Below are positions 7,516-15,095 of a stretch of DNA of 34,624 nt, piece after piece (the first letter of the stretch is position 1; the number at the start of each line of letters is the position of its first letter). Below the pieces are notes generated by a model, which worked only from the letters and a program-made list of their open reading frames with translations, searched no databases and was not told the origin of the DNA. The position numbers were made by a program, and so were the translations under genes. The DNA comes from Candidatus Aminicenantota bacterium (lineage in GTDB: Bacteria; Acidobacteriota; Aminicenantia; Aminicenantales; Aminicenantaceae), in assembly GCA_023135995.1 (NCBI GenBank), contig JAGLRY010000028.1, positions 1-34,624 on the forward strand, written 5' to 3'.

Positions 7516-8960
7516 TTAAGAGGCAAAGAAGCGGTCTGATCGGACTGTTTGTGCTGTGCGATATTTTCGGGATAACGCTCGCCTTTTTCTATTCCTATTT
7601 CTTCCGGTTCTATCTCTACATCATTCCTGTCGATCCCGCCAAGGGAATCCCCCTTATCAAACAATACGTATATGTTTTTCCTCTGTTTTTGATCGCACAC
7701 CTCGTGATCTTTTACCTCCAGGGGTTTTATAAAACGAGACTTAAAAGAACACAGATCGATGATTTTTTCCTTATTATGTTGAATGCGTTCCTTGCTATCC
7801 TGATCGTCTTGGCCGTTCTGAATTATCTGTACACCTACAGTCAGGGTGCTGCCCCCTTGTTCCGCATGGATTTCAAGATCTCTCACGGCTTTTTAGGGGT
7901 CTACTTGATCGCTGTTGTCATCGTTATCTCTGTCTTCAGACATCAGATATACTACATGATGAAGAGACGCTATGCGAAGGGGTATAACCTGAAGAATGTT
8001 CTCATCGTCGGGGCTGGTGAAATGGGCAAAGCGGTTGCGCAGAAGCTCGTCCGTTACAAAGACCTGGGTTTTATTGTCACAGGGTTTTTGGATGACCAAT
8101 GGAAAGAGGGTGAAGAGCTTAATGTGAATGGAGGGATCAAAGTCCTTGGGCCCGTTTCCGCGCTTGAAGACATTCTGGCGAAGAACAATATCAGTGAAGT
8201 TTATGTGGCTCTGGAATTGAGGAACTATCAAGAGATCCTGGAAACGCTCAAAACAGTGAATAAATATGCCGTGAACGTGAGGATCATTCCAGATCTTTTC
8301 CATTATCTGACCCTGAAATCGAGGATCGAAGACTTGGATGGATTTTCCGTGATCTCCATTGACGAGCCGCCCATGCGAGGATTCGGGCTGTTTGTCAAAC
8401 GTCTGATGGATCGCGTCGCCTCAGCCGTGCTGCTCATTTTTCTCTCGCCACTCCTCCTCGTTGTGGCCCTGATGATTAAATTGAGCTCCAAAGGACTGGT
8501 CTTCTATCACCAGGAGAGGATCGGATTGGATGGACGAAAATTCACCATTCATAAATTTAGAACAATGATCTCCGAGGCTGAGGAAGGCACAGGACCTGTG
8601 ATGTGCAAGTCTGATGATGAGAGGATCACAGGAGTCGGCCGGTTTCTCAGGAAGTACAGTGTTGATGAGTTGCCGCAGTTGATCAATGTCCTGAAGGGAG
8701 AGATGAGCCTTGTAGGACCTCGCCCGGAAAGGCCTGTATTCGTGGATGACTTTAAGGATAAAATCCCCAAATACATGCTTCGCCACAAGGTGAAATCCGG
8801 TATTACAGGGTGGGCGCAGGTTCATGGGCTCAGACAGGACACGCCCATCGATAAAAGACTCGACTATGATTTTTACTACATCCAGAATTGGTCTTTAACT
8901 CTTGACGTGAAGATCCTTTGGAGGACGTTGGTTAAGGGCTTCATTGACAAAAGTGCATAG
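7512..8960 (+). CDS. Undecaprenyl-phosphate sugar phosphotransferase (WcaJ/WbaP type)
   Basis: A 482-residue membrane enzyme that starts glycan synthesis by moving a sugar-1-phosphate from a nucleotide sugar to undecaprenyl phosphate. The N-terminal region (about 10-145) has four to five hydrophobic segments. A Rossmann-like domain follows, with VLIVGAGEMGKAV (GxGxxG around 167-172). The C-terminal catalytic domain (about 290-480) starts with a hydrophobic anchor (VLLIFLSPLLLVVALMI), then HQERIGLDGRKFTIHKFRTM, LRKYSVDELPQLINVLKGEMS, VGPRPE and GITGWAQVHG, all signatures of the bacterial sugar transferase family. Last gene of the cluster; its ATG overlaps the GT4 stop. Whether the sugar is glucose, galactose or another is not decidable here. 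Confidence 0.95.
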   Translation: MIKRQRSGLIGLFVLCDIFGITLAFFYSYFFRFYLYIIPVDPAKGIPLIKQYVYVFPLFLIAHLVIFYLQGFYKTRLKRTQIDDFFLIMLNAFLAILIVLAVLNYLYTYSQGAAPLFRMDFKISHGFLGVYLIAVVIVISVFRHQIYYMMKRRYAKGYNLKNVLIVGAGEMGKAVAQKLVRYKDLGFIVTGFLDDQWKEGEELNVNGGIKVLGPVSALEDILAKNNISEVYVALELRNYQEILETLKTVNKYAVNVRIIPDLFHYLTLKSRIEDLDGFSVISIDEPPMRGFGLFVKRLMDRVASAVLLIFLSPLLLVVALMIKLSSKGLVFYHQERIGLDGRKFTIHKFRTMISEAEEGTGPVMCKSDDERITGVGRFLRKYSVDELPQLINVLKGEMSLVGPRPERPVFVDDFKDKIPKYMLRHKVKSGITGWAQVHGLRQDTPIDKRLDYDFYYIQNWSLTLDVKILWRTLVKGFIDKSA

Positions 8961-8974
8961 GCCCATCCGTGCCG

Positions 8975-9080
8975 TAAGCTTTTCCAAATCCGTGATTATG
9001 ATATTCTGAATGATCAGTCGAACGTCTTTTTATGTAGGGTCCGTTCCCCGAACGGACCGTTTGGGAAACGGTCCCTACAT
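8975..9080. repeat. Half inverted-repeat unit (copy E) joined to a REPIN-like core
   Basis: In the 159-nt gap between convergent genes, 8975-9020 is a reverse-orientation copy of the window's repeat unit (complement reads CTGATCATTC, then AATCACGGATTTGGAAAAGC). It runs into the 49-bp hairpin element at 9032-9080. No matching right arm is visible after 9080, so this copy looks one-armed. It could double as a bidirectional terminator between the glycan cluster and pgsA. Confidence 0.6.
9032..9080. repeat. REPIN-like 49-bp double hairpin
   Basis: An outer stem (ATGTAGGG/CCCTACAT) encloses two adjacent hairpins: GGTCCGTTC/GAACGGACC with loop CCC, and GGACCGTTT/AAACGGTCC with loop GGG, sharing GGACC. 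GTAG sits at the 5' foot (9034-9037) and its complement CTAC at the other end (9075-9078), as in REP sequences recognised by RAYT-type Y1 transposases. It is the exact reverse complement of 17237-17285. Confidence 0.8.
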
Positions 9081-9119
9081 TTTAGCTGACGCATTTAGAC
9101 TCAAAGACAATTCAATATC

Positions 9120-9689
9120 TTATTTATTTTTTTTGGCTTGATAGATGCGATTGCCAATGAGGGTGTACTGGATCCCTGAAACAATGGTGAGTCCAAGAGT
9201 CAAGATATAGAGCCACAGCAGGTTAGGTTGAGCCGAATTGTTCACGTTGAAGAGAAGAACGAGAATCAGGACACTCATTTGGCAGCCTGTGCTCATCTTT
9301 CCCACAAATGTGGGGGTGAATGTTGCGTGCCTGGTGAGTTTGTACACCACCCAAGAGCCCGTCACAATGTAGAGATCTCTTCCGATGACAAAAATTGTGA
9401 GCCAAATGGGGATCACATTGGGTGAGCTAATGGAAGGGATGCTGAGAGCGATCATCGCTGCTGTCATGAGTAATTTATCTCCAGCAGGATCGAGGAGTGC
9501 ACCGATTTTTGACTTTTGTTTCAAGAGCCGCGCTGTGATGCCATCCAGCAAGTCGGTCGATGCTGCAATAAAAAAAACGATCAAAGCTCTAAGTGAATCG
9601 TGCTGAATCATGTAATAGAGGAAAAGAGGAATAAGGCCGATTCTCAGAACACTGAACAAGTTGGGAATCGTGAAGATCCGCTCGCTCAT
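9120..9689 (-). CDS. pgsA: CDP-alcohol phosphatidyltransferase (PgsA type)
   Basis: A 189-residue integral membrane enzyme of the CDP-alcohol phosphatidyltransferase family. By best guess it joins CDP-diacylglycerol and glycerol-3-phosphate on the way to phosphatidylglycerol. The family signature D-x2-DG-x2-AR-x8-G-x3-D-x3-D is complete in the stretch beginning DLLDGITARLL and ending GALLDPAGD. Four to six hydrophobic segments follow the usual pattern, and the N-terminus IPNLFSVLRIGLIPLFLY is typical of PgsA. Length fits (about 180-200). The ATG at 9689 overlaps the preceding lipoprotein stop by 4 nt. A phosphatidylserine or other CDP-alcohol specificity cannot be excluded. Confidence 0.85.
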   Translation of the reverse strand: MSERIFTIPNLFSVLRIGLIPLFLYYMIQHDSLRALIVFFIAASTDLLDGITARLLKQKSKIGALLDPAGDKLLMTAAMIALSIPSISSPNVIPIWLTIFVIGRDLYIVTGSWVVYKLTRHATFTPTFVGKMSTGCQMSVLILVLLFNVNNSAQPNLLWLYILTLGLTIVSGIQYTLIGNRIYQAKKNK

Positions 9690-11014
9690 TTTATCAATGC
9701 CAGAATAAGGTCCAAGAGCCGTGTGGCCTCTCGCCCGGAGACGGCTTGGTCTGGATTAAACTCTCTGTCTTGGGCAAGTGTCATGATGTCATAGGAAACC
9801 AAAAGGATTATGGAACGGTAATAATAGTTGCTAGGAGAAACATCGGAGATCTGTATCCTATTTGGAGGAATCTGTTGGATAAGACTGTATCCTTTCCTTT
9901 TTAAATGTTCGATAAGACGGAAGAGAATCTCGGACATTTCTGCACGAGTTATAACTTTTTTGGGCTGAAAGGTATGATTGGGGTAAACATCCAAAATCCC
10001 TAGCGAGGCTGTATGGAGAATGAATCTTGAGGCCCAGGATGTGGAGATGTCGATGATGATGGGTGGTTTTCCCGATTGTTCATCGAGAATGTCTTTAAAC
10101 TTGACACTCAAGAGTGCGGCCACATCCTCTTTGGTCACAGATTCAGTGGATTGTATGGCATTGTATTGACTGGGAAGCTCAAAAATTCCCAGCCTGTTTT
10201 TGATCGTTTCCAACCGGTCTCTGATCTCTTGGTCTCCTGGAGCTTGTTCCAAGAGGTCTTCATAGACGCCAAGGCTATTCTTGAGCTCACCGGCCTGGAA
10301 GAGCGTATCCGCATATGTCTTGCGGATACCTGTGTCTTGGGGTTCCTCGGCGCTCGCTGCTTTCAAATGGAGGAGTGCATTTTGGAAATTGCTTTCATCC
10401 CGGTAAATTTTGCCAAGGGCGAGATGAGCCTCTGTAGAATCAGGCGAATAGTAGAGAGCCCTGAGGAAAGATTCTTTACCGTTCTCCGTATCTCCGGCCG
10501 ATAGAAATGCTTTGGCCTCCGTCAATGCTTCTCCCGTCTTCCTTTCCTTGATTTTTTCGTATCGAGGTTTTGCCCATGGATTGTCTGAGTCGTTTTTCAG
10601 AATTTCTCTGTATTCAGAAAAAACACTATCCACATTATTGGAATCTTGATAGACTTGCGCAAGGCCATAATGAGCCAGGTCCGCATCCGGAAAATAGGAC
10701 AGAGAGGCCTTGAAATACTGTTCAGCTGTTTGGGGATTGCCCAAAAGATAGGCGACGTAACCCATCCCCACATAATAGAAAGGATTCTCACTTCCGAGCT
10801 TTTCGATGATTTTCTGGGCATTCTTAGTATTCCCTACTTTTATGCTTTTCCATGCATCCTCTACTTGAATCCTCTCATCCAGAGAGAGGTTCGTCACGAT
10901 GGATTGGGGCAATTCTCCCGTGTACAGGTTGGGGGGTGGTGGCTGATAAGTGGCGCAGGACCAAACCAGCAGAGATATGAGGATTATTAGAGCGGCAAGA
11001 GTTCTTTTCACCAA
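9686..11014 (-). CDS. Putative lipoprotein with TPR repeats and C-terminal SLH-like domains
   Basis: About 442 residues. The N-terminus is a lipoprotein-type signal (hydrophobic 6-18, then LLVWSC with Cys20; Trp at -2 is unusual for a lipobox). Residues about 40-280 form TPR repeats (for example ADLAHYGLAQVYQDSNNVDSVFSEY and STEAHLALGKIYRDESNFQNAL). The C-terminal 120 residues resemble S-layer homology repeats: ILDVYPNHTFQPKKVITRAEMSEIL, then ISDVSPSNYYYRSI and REFNPDQAVSGREATRLLDLI. It probably sits in the periplasm or outer membrane. Start is TTG 11014 or GTG 11011; both follow GGAG, and the GTG overlaps the hflX stop (GTGA). It is transcribed between hflX and pgsA. Function unknown. Confidence 0.85.
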   Translation of the reverse strand: MVKRTLAALIILISLLVWSCATYQPPPPNLYTGELPQSIVTNLSLDERIQVEDAWKSIKVGNTKNAQKIIEKLGSENPFYYVGMGYVAYLLGNPQTAEQYFKASLSYFPDADLAHYGLAQVYQDSNNVDSVFSEYREILKNDSDNPWAKPRYEKIKERKTGEALTEAKAFLSAGDTENGKESFLRALYYSPDSTEAHLALGKIYRDESNFQNALLHLKAASAEEPQDTGIRKTYADTLFQAGELKNSLGVYEDLLEQAPGDQEIRDRLETIKNRLGIFELPSQYNAIQSTESVTKEDVAALLSVKFKDILDEQSGKPPIIIDISTSWASRFILHTASLGILDVYPNHTFQPKKVITRAEMSEILFRLIEHLKRKGYSLIQQIPPNRIQISDVSPSNYYYRSIILLVSYDIMTLAQDREFNPDQAVSGREATRLLDLILALIK

Positions 11015-12270
11015 TTGACTTCTCCTCTCTTTATGTAAGATACATAGTCAACCATTTTCTTTGGGTCTGCCATGATTTCGAGATCATAAAAATCTTTGTT
11101 GTCTATTCTTTTTAGCACAACTGACCATTTTGGGAAAGAATTAATTATATCCTTTTCTGATTTAGGGATGCGTACGGAGAAATGCCGCATATGTTTGAAC
11201 AGGATATCGCGAAAAACCTTCTTTAGAGTCTGGATGCCCGTTCCCATTTTTGCTGAGATATAAACCTGATGGCTCCTTGTATCTGTGTTCCTCTGAATGA
11301 TCTGCGTTTCGTCAGGCAAAAGGTCGATCTTGTTGTAGACTTTGACTATGGGAATATCAGAGATGCCCAATTCAATAAGCACGTTATTGACGGACCTGAC
11401 TTGACTGTCGCAATAATCAGAAGTGATATCGATAACATGACACAGACAGTCCGCTTCTTTGATTTCTTCTAGAGTGGCTTTGAAGGCGGTGATCAGCTCC
11501 ACAGGAAGCTTTCTGATAAAACCCACTGTGTCGCTCAAAAAGAAAAAGAGGCCATCGGATAGAGTGACCCGGCGGATCACTGGATCAAGCGTCGCAAAAA
11601 GCTGGGGGGAGCTCAACATCTTTTCACTCGAAAGGGTGTTGAATAGTGTTGATTTGCCTGTGTTAGTATACCCTATCAGTGAAACTACGGGCGTAATACC
11701 CCTTTTCCGGCTTTGGCGTTGTTCTGCACGTCTTTTTTGGATTTTGGAGATATCTTTTTTGATCTTGCTTATTTTGTCTTGAATCCTTCTTCGGTCTTCT
11801 TCGAGTTTTTTCTCGCCAGGACCACGGGTGCCGATGCCCCCGCCCAAGCGGGACATAGCCCGTCCCTTTCCCAACAAGCGGGGAAGAAGATAGTTGAGCT
11901 GGGCGAGTTCCACTTGGAGCTTGCCTTCTTTGCTCCGGGCCCTCTGGGCAAAAATGTCCAGGATCAATTGGGAGCGATCGATCACCTTCCCCTGAATCTC
12001 GTCTTCCAGACTCCTTTGCTGGACAGGAGACAGATTGTGCTCAAAGACAATGAGGTCCGCTTGGAGCTCATCTTTCTGCTGGATGATCTCGGCCACTTTT
12101 CCTTCGCCCACGAGGAACTTGGGATTCTTTTTACTTCGGTATTGAACGATCTTTTTAACAACTTCGGCACCGGCAGCTTTCACCAGGCCCTCTAATTCTT
12201 CCATGGATTCTTCGGCTTCGAATTTTTCTTTTTTTGTAGTTGCGATATGGACGAGGATGGCTTTTTCCAT
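11008..12270 (-). CDS. hflX: Ribosome-associated GTPase HflX
   Basis: A 420-residue GTPase of the OBG-HflX family, which in known bacteria binds the 50S subunit and splits or rescues stalled ribosomes. The N-terminal HflX domain has KKNPKFLVGEGKVAEI and DLIVFEHNLSPVQQRSLEDEIQGKVIDRSQLILDIF. A glycine-rich stretch and basic coiled coil follow (RLGGGIGTRGPGEKKLEEDRR). The G domain starts VSLIGYTNTGKSTLFNTL (G1), then DPVIRRVTLSDG, SDTVGFIRKLP (G3) and VYNKIDLL (G4). Length is typical. The ATG at 12270 shares one base with the miaA stop (TAATG). The miaA-hflX pairing is common in bacteria; hfq, often between them, is absent here. Confidence 0.96.
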   Translation of the reverse strand: MEKAILVHIATTKKEKFEAEESMEELEGLVKAAGAEVVKKIVQYRSKKNPKFLVGEGKVAEIIQQKDELQADLIVFEHNLSPVQQRSLEDEIQGKVIDRSQLILDIFAQRARSKEGKLQVELAQLNYLLPRLLGKGRAMSRLGGGIGTRGPGEKKLEEDRRRIQDKISKIKKDISKIQKRRAEQRQSRKRGITPVVSLIGYTNTGKSTLFNTLSSEKMLSSPQLFATLDPVIRRVTLSDGLFFFLSDTVGFIRKLPVELITAFKATLEEIKEADCLCHVIDITSDYCDSQVRSVNNVLIELGISDIPIVKVYNKIDLLPDETQIIQRNTDTRSHQVYISAKMGTGIQTLKKVFRDILFKHMRHFSVRIPKSEKDIINSFPKWSVVLKRIDNKDFYDLEIMADPKKMVDYVSYIKRGEVNW

Positions 12271-13232
12271 TATTTTGCCAGAAAGCCCTTTATGGTATCG
12301 GCCAAAGAAGAAAAATCATGAGGAGAGAACCAATAGATACCCCCCATTTTTCTAAACCATGTCATCTGTCTCTTGGCATAATGTCGAGTGTCTCTTTTCG
12401 TTAGATCTATGGTTTCCTCTAAAGAAAGCTCCTTTTTCAGATAACTCAGCACGTGCTTGTAACCGAGCGCGCGGAAGGGCGGAGAGGTCTCGTCCACTCC
12501 CGATTTGAGAAGCGCCTCGATTTCTTCAACGATACCCTGTGCAAACATTTGATCGACTCTTGTCTCGATTCTTTTATAAAGTTCTTCCCTCTCCAATTTT
12601 AACCCAATTCGAAGGACATGAAAACCCTTGATGTAGGAACGGGTGTTCGAAAAGTGATCGCTGATGGGTATTTTTGTTGAGTGATACACTTCGAGGGCAC
12701 GAATGATCCTGATTCCGTCGTTTTTTCCGATTTTTTGGGCATACACCGGATCGATACGATTGAGCCTTTTCTGCAAATGTTCCAGCCCCTGAGTCTCGGC
12801 TTCCTCTTCAAGCTTGCGTCGGACGTGAGGATCTTTTTTTCCCTCTGGAAAAAGGCCATCGATGAGAGCCTTCAAGTAGAGTCCTGTCCCTCCTGTGATG
12901 ATCGGCAGCTTTTTTTTCCCCTGTATTATCCGAACTGCGGTGAGAGCGTGTCTGACAAAATCAGCGGCCGTGAATTGGACAGAAGAGTCGACAATATCAA
13001 GAAGGTAATGAGGAATGCCTTCCCGCTCGTCTGACGGGATCTTATCCGTCCCCACATCGAATCCCCGATAGACTTGCATGGAATCGCAGCTGATCACCTC
13101 ACCGTTGAATGCTTTGGCGATCTTAACAGCTGTAGTACTTTTTCCCACTCCGGTTGGGCCGCAAAGAATCAACAGGTTTTGTTTTTTTTGTGTTGCTTTA
13201 GATTCCAATTTTGAAAAGGAGGAACAGAACAA
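12270..13232 (-). CDS. miaA: tRNA dimethylallyltransferase MiaA
   Basis: About 310-320 residues. It prenylates A37 of tRNAs that read U-starting codons, using dimethylallyl diphosphate. Motifs: LLILCGPTGVGKSTTAVKIA (P-loop), ISCDSMQVYRGFDVGTDK, IPHYLLDIVD, PIITGGTGLYLKALIDG, and the tRNA-binding region with RALGYKHVLSYL and TRHYAKRQMTWFRK. The start is uncertain: TTG at 13232 opens the frame, TTG at 13208 is closer to the usual MiaA N-terminus, and neither has a clear Shine-Dalgarno sequence. A possible 28-residue ORF upstream (13198-13284) overlaps this region, so translational coupling is plausible. Confidence 0.95.
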   Translation of the reverse strand: MFCSSFSKLESKATQKKQNLLILCGPTGVGKSTTAVKIAKAFNGEVISCDSMQVYRGFDVGTDKIPSDEREGIPHYLLDIVDSSVQFTAADFVRHALTAVRIIQGKKKLPIITGGTGLYLKALIDGLFPEGKKDPHVRRKLEEEAETQGLEHLQKRLNRIDPVYAQKIGKNDGIRIIRALEVYHSTKIPISDHFSNTRSYIKGFHVLRIGLKLEREELYKRIETRVDQMFAQGIVEEIEALLKSGVDETSPPFRALGYKHVLSYLKKELSLEETIDLTKRDTRHYAKRQMTWFRKMGGIYWFSPHDFSSLADTIKGFLAK

Positions 13233-13284
13233 GAAGGGTGAGTAATACCAAAAGGGCTAAAACTTGCTTTCTTTTCAGTTCCAT
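13198..13284 (-). CDS. Possible 28-residue membrane peptide
   Basis: A short ORF, ATG to TAA, overlapping the stop of the upstream DUF4388 gene by 10 nt and the 5' end of miaA. The predicted peptide begins MELKRKQVLALL and ends LFLLFKIGI: a positively charged N-terminus, then an almost unbroken run of Leu, Val and Phe long enough for one membrane helix. There is no good Shine-Dalgarno sequence, so it would depend on coupling to the upstream gene. It is also possible that this is only spacer with Leu-rich chance coding. I do not recognise it as a known family. Confidence 0.3.
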   Translation of the reverse strand: MELKRKQVLALLVLLTLLVLFLLFKIGI

Positions 13285-14378
13285 TCGCCGATTTTTTTGA
13301 GATGATTGACGAGGGTTGACTCGTGTTCGTTCCCCAGCGTTCTCTTGACCGCGAGGACTTCTGTGACAAGGATATCATTGAGTCCGTTGAGGACTTGGAC
13401 CTTAAACTCTTCCCTCGAGAGAGAGATGCCTCCTTTGAGGATAGAATTCGTCTCTACCTTTCCGGCCGGGCCGAGTCTCGCCTTTTCAAATATGGGAGAA
13501 AGTGATGGCTTGGCGTCCTCCAGACACTTCTCCAGAATATTTAATGCTACCGGTCCGATTTCCTTCGAGATGTATTTGAATATGAATGAACATTTTTCGT
13601 TGAAGAGCTCTAATATTCTGTAGATCTCAGATTTAGGAATCTCTGGGGACACCTGACCGGCTTTTTTCTTCTGTGGGAAGCCAATGAAGCCCAGGCTGAT
13701 CAGACTGCAGATTATCTTTTGGGTCTCCCCGTATCCTAACTCACTTGTTGTATAGATGTGTTTCAAGCTTTTAGGTGTGTCTATGAGCGAGATTACATAC
13801 ATCTCCGGAGCAGAGAGAGTTATCGATTCTGGGGAATCGGGGAAAAGTCTCTCCACTGGTTTGGATTCCTCTGGAGCCAGAGATTTAAGGAGTGCTTCGT
13901 TTTTCATGTGCCGAATGCCATCAAGTATGAATCCGGGTGTATGGATTCGGAGAAGGATCTTGTGTTCATGTATGGGTTTTTCTGTGTCAAAAAAATATTC
14001 GCCCTGCTCCCAATCGAATACGGGTAAAAGATCCTCACGTTGATACTCCTCCAGGGCGTCCCACAATTGTACTGGCGTGAGAATGGCGAGCTCGATGAGA
14101 GTTTTGAGAGGAGAGGTCTTGTGGTCTTTGGCATGTTTTGTACACCTCTTCAAAGAGGGTGAGTCGAGGACCTTTGTTTTGTGAAGTGAGTCACAAAAGG
14201 CCTCCTCATCCAAAAAATCCTTGATGATGACAAGCTGACCTTTGTGGAATGCCGTCCTTTTATCGATGGATTTTTTTGTGATTTCCAACCGACCTGAGCC
14301 TTCTGTTTTCCAGATTCGTAAGAGGAGCTGCGAGAAGTGGTTTTCTCCAAGTTTGCCATGCATCCAGATCTGTTCCAT
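13275..14378 (-). CDS. DUF4388 (PATAN-like) domain protein
   Basis: A 367-residue soluble protein. The N-terminal 110 residues look like a DUF4388/PATAN module: MHGKLGENHFSQLLLRIWK, then EGSGRLEITKKSIDKRTAFHKGQLVII, the glycine-turn pattern in which a short strand pair is followed by an F-x-x-G-x-L-V motif. These modules occur in signalling and gliding proteins of Acidobacteriota and Myxococcota and are thought to mediate protein contacts. The remainder is mixed helix with no catalytic motif that I recognise; residues about 210-250 could be a winged-helix-like segment. It lies 8 nt after the Yip1-like gene. Function unknown. Confidence 0.75.
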   Translation of the reverse strand: MEQIWMHGKLGENHFSQLLLRIWKTEGSGRLEITKKSIDKRTAFHKGQLVIIKDFLDEEAFCDSLHKTKVLDSPSLKRCTKHAKDHKTSPLKTLIELAILTPVQLWDALEEYQREDLLPVFDWEQGEYFFDTEKPIHEHKILLRIHTPGFILDGIRHMKNEALLKSLAPEESKPVERLFPDSPESITLSAPEMYVISLIDTPKSLKHIYTTSELGYGETQKIICSLISLGFIGFPQKKKAGQVSPEIPKSEIYRILELFNEKCSFIFKYISKEIGPVALNILEKCLEDAKPSLSPIFEKARLGPAGKVETNSILKGGISLSREEFKVQVLNGLNDILVTEVLAVKRTLGNEHESTLVNHLKKIGEWN

Positions 14379-14386
14379 TTTCGCGC

Positions 14387-15094
14387 TCAGCCCAAAAAGC
14401 TCATGCTGACAAGAAAAATGGCCACGTTAACGGCACTCTTCAAAAGCCAGAAACCGTAGGAGATGAACAATGCCTTTTTCAGATCGATTTTGAGGATGTA
14501 GGTGAGTCCGAAGCCTAGGACTCCGAAAAGCCAGAGTTGAAAAAAGTCGACTTGGCTCAACACGATATAGGATAATGATGTCACTTCCATATGAGGAAAG
14601 AAAATGGCCAAGCTCGTTGAGGTTTGGAAGACAGATTTGCGGCTCATAATGAGGAACAATCTCAGGGCATTACCCAGGATTTTGTCGATCAGGTTGGCAT
14701 AGATGTAAGCTGAAAAGACTTGAATATATTTTCCTTCCGTGGCTGCTAAGCGTCCTAAAACGAGCAGGATCAGGCTGGCGATGAGGAAGCCTATGGTCTG
14801 GGTGAGAGGCGTGAGGACCGCTGAACGCAGGATGACCGAGCTCTGTGAAGGATTTTTCATTCCCTCGATCATTTCATCAAAGCGTTCTTCTCCTAATCTT
14901 TCCTTGAGCCCTATGTTTTTCTCCATAAGCTGGAGGGTATCCTTTTGTGTGTACGGCATGGTTAGATAAGTGAAGATCATGACGGCGATGAGAATGACGA
15001 TGAGGGCATCTATCCAGACCGGTTTTTCTGAAAGTGTTTTAAAAGTCTGTTGAGGGCTGAATACGACTCCATAAAATCGACTGAAAAAGTTCAT
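14387..15094 (-). CDS. Yip1-domain integral membrane protein
   Basis: A 235-residue membrane protein with about five hydrophobic segments. The N-terminus MNFFSRFYGVVFSPQQTFKTL is typical of bacterial Yip1-family proteins, in which an amphipathic F-P-x-x-x-F stretch precedes the first helix. The role of bacterial members is unknown. The start is ATG 15094, with GGAG 7 nt upstream; an in-frame extension to 15181 would lie inside the ABC ATPase gene. It directly follows the ABC ATPase (1 nt gap), in the place where a MacB-like permease would be expected, so it may work with that transporter. It lacks the large periplasmic domain of MacB/FtsX permeases. Confidence 0.75.
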   Translation of the reverse strand: MNFFSRFYGVVFSPQQTFKTLSEKPVWIDALIVILIAVMIFTYLTMPYTQKDTLQLMEKNIGLKERLGEERFDEMIEGMKNPSQSSVILRSAVLTPLTQTIGFLIASLILLVLGRLAATEGKYIQVFSAYIYANLIDKILGNALRLFLIMSRKSVFQTSTSLAIFFPHMEVTSLSYIVLSQVDFFQLWLFGVLGFGLTYILKIDLKKALFISYGFWLLKSAVNVAIFLVSMSFLG

Positions 15095-15095
15095 T

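Noticed and set aside
11713..12195. A 160-codon open frame on the plus strand inside hflX
   Set aside because: It is antisense to a clear HflX. The translation shows no family motif and no ribosome site; it is a shadow of the real frame.
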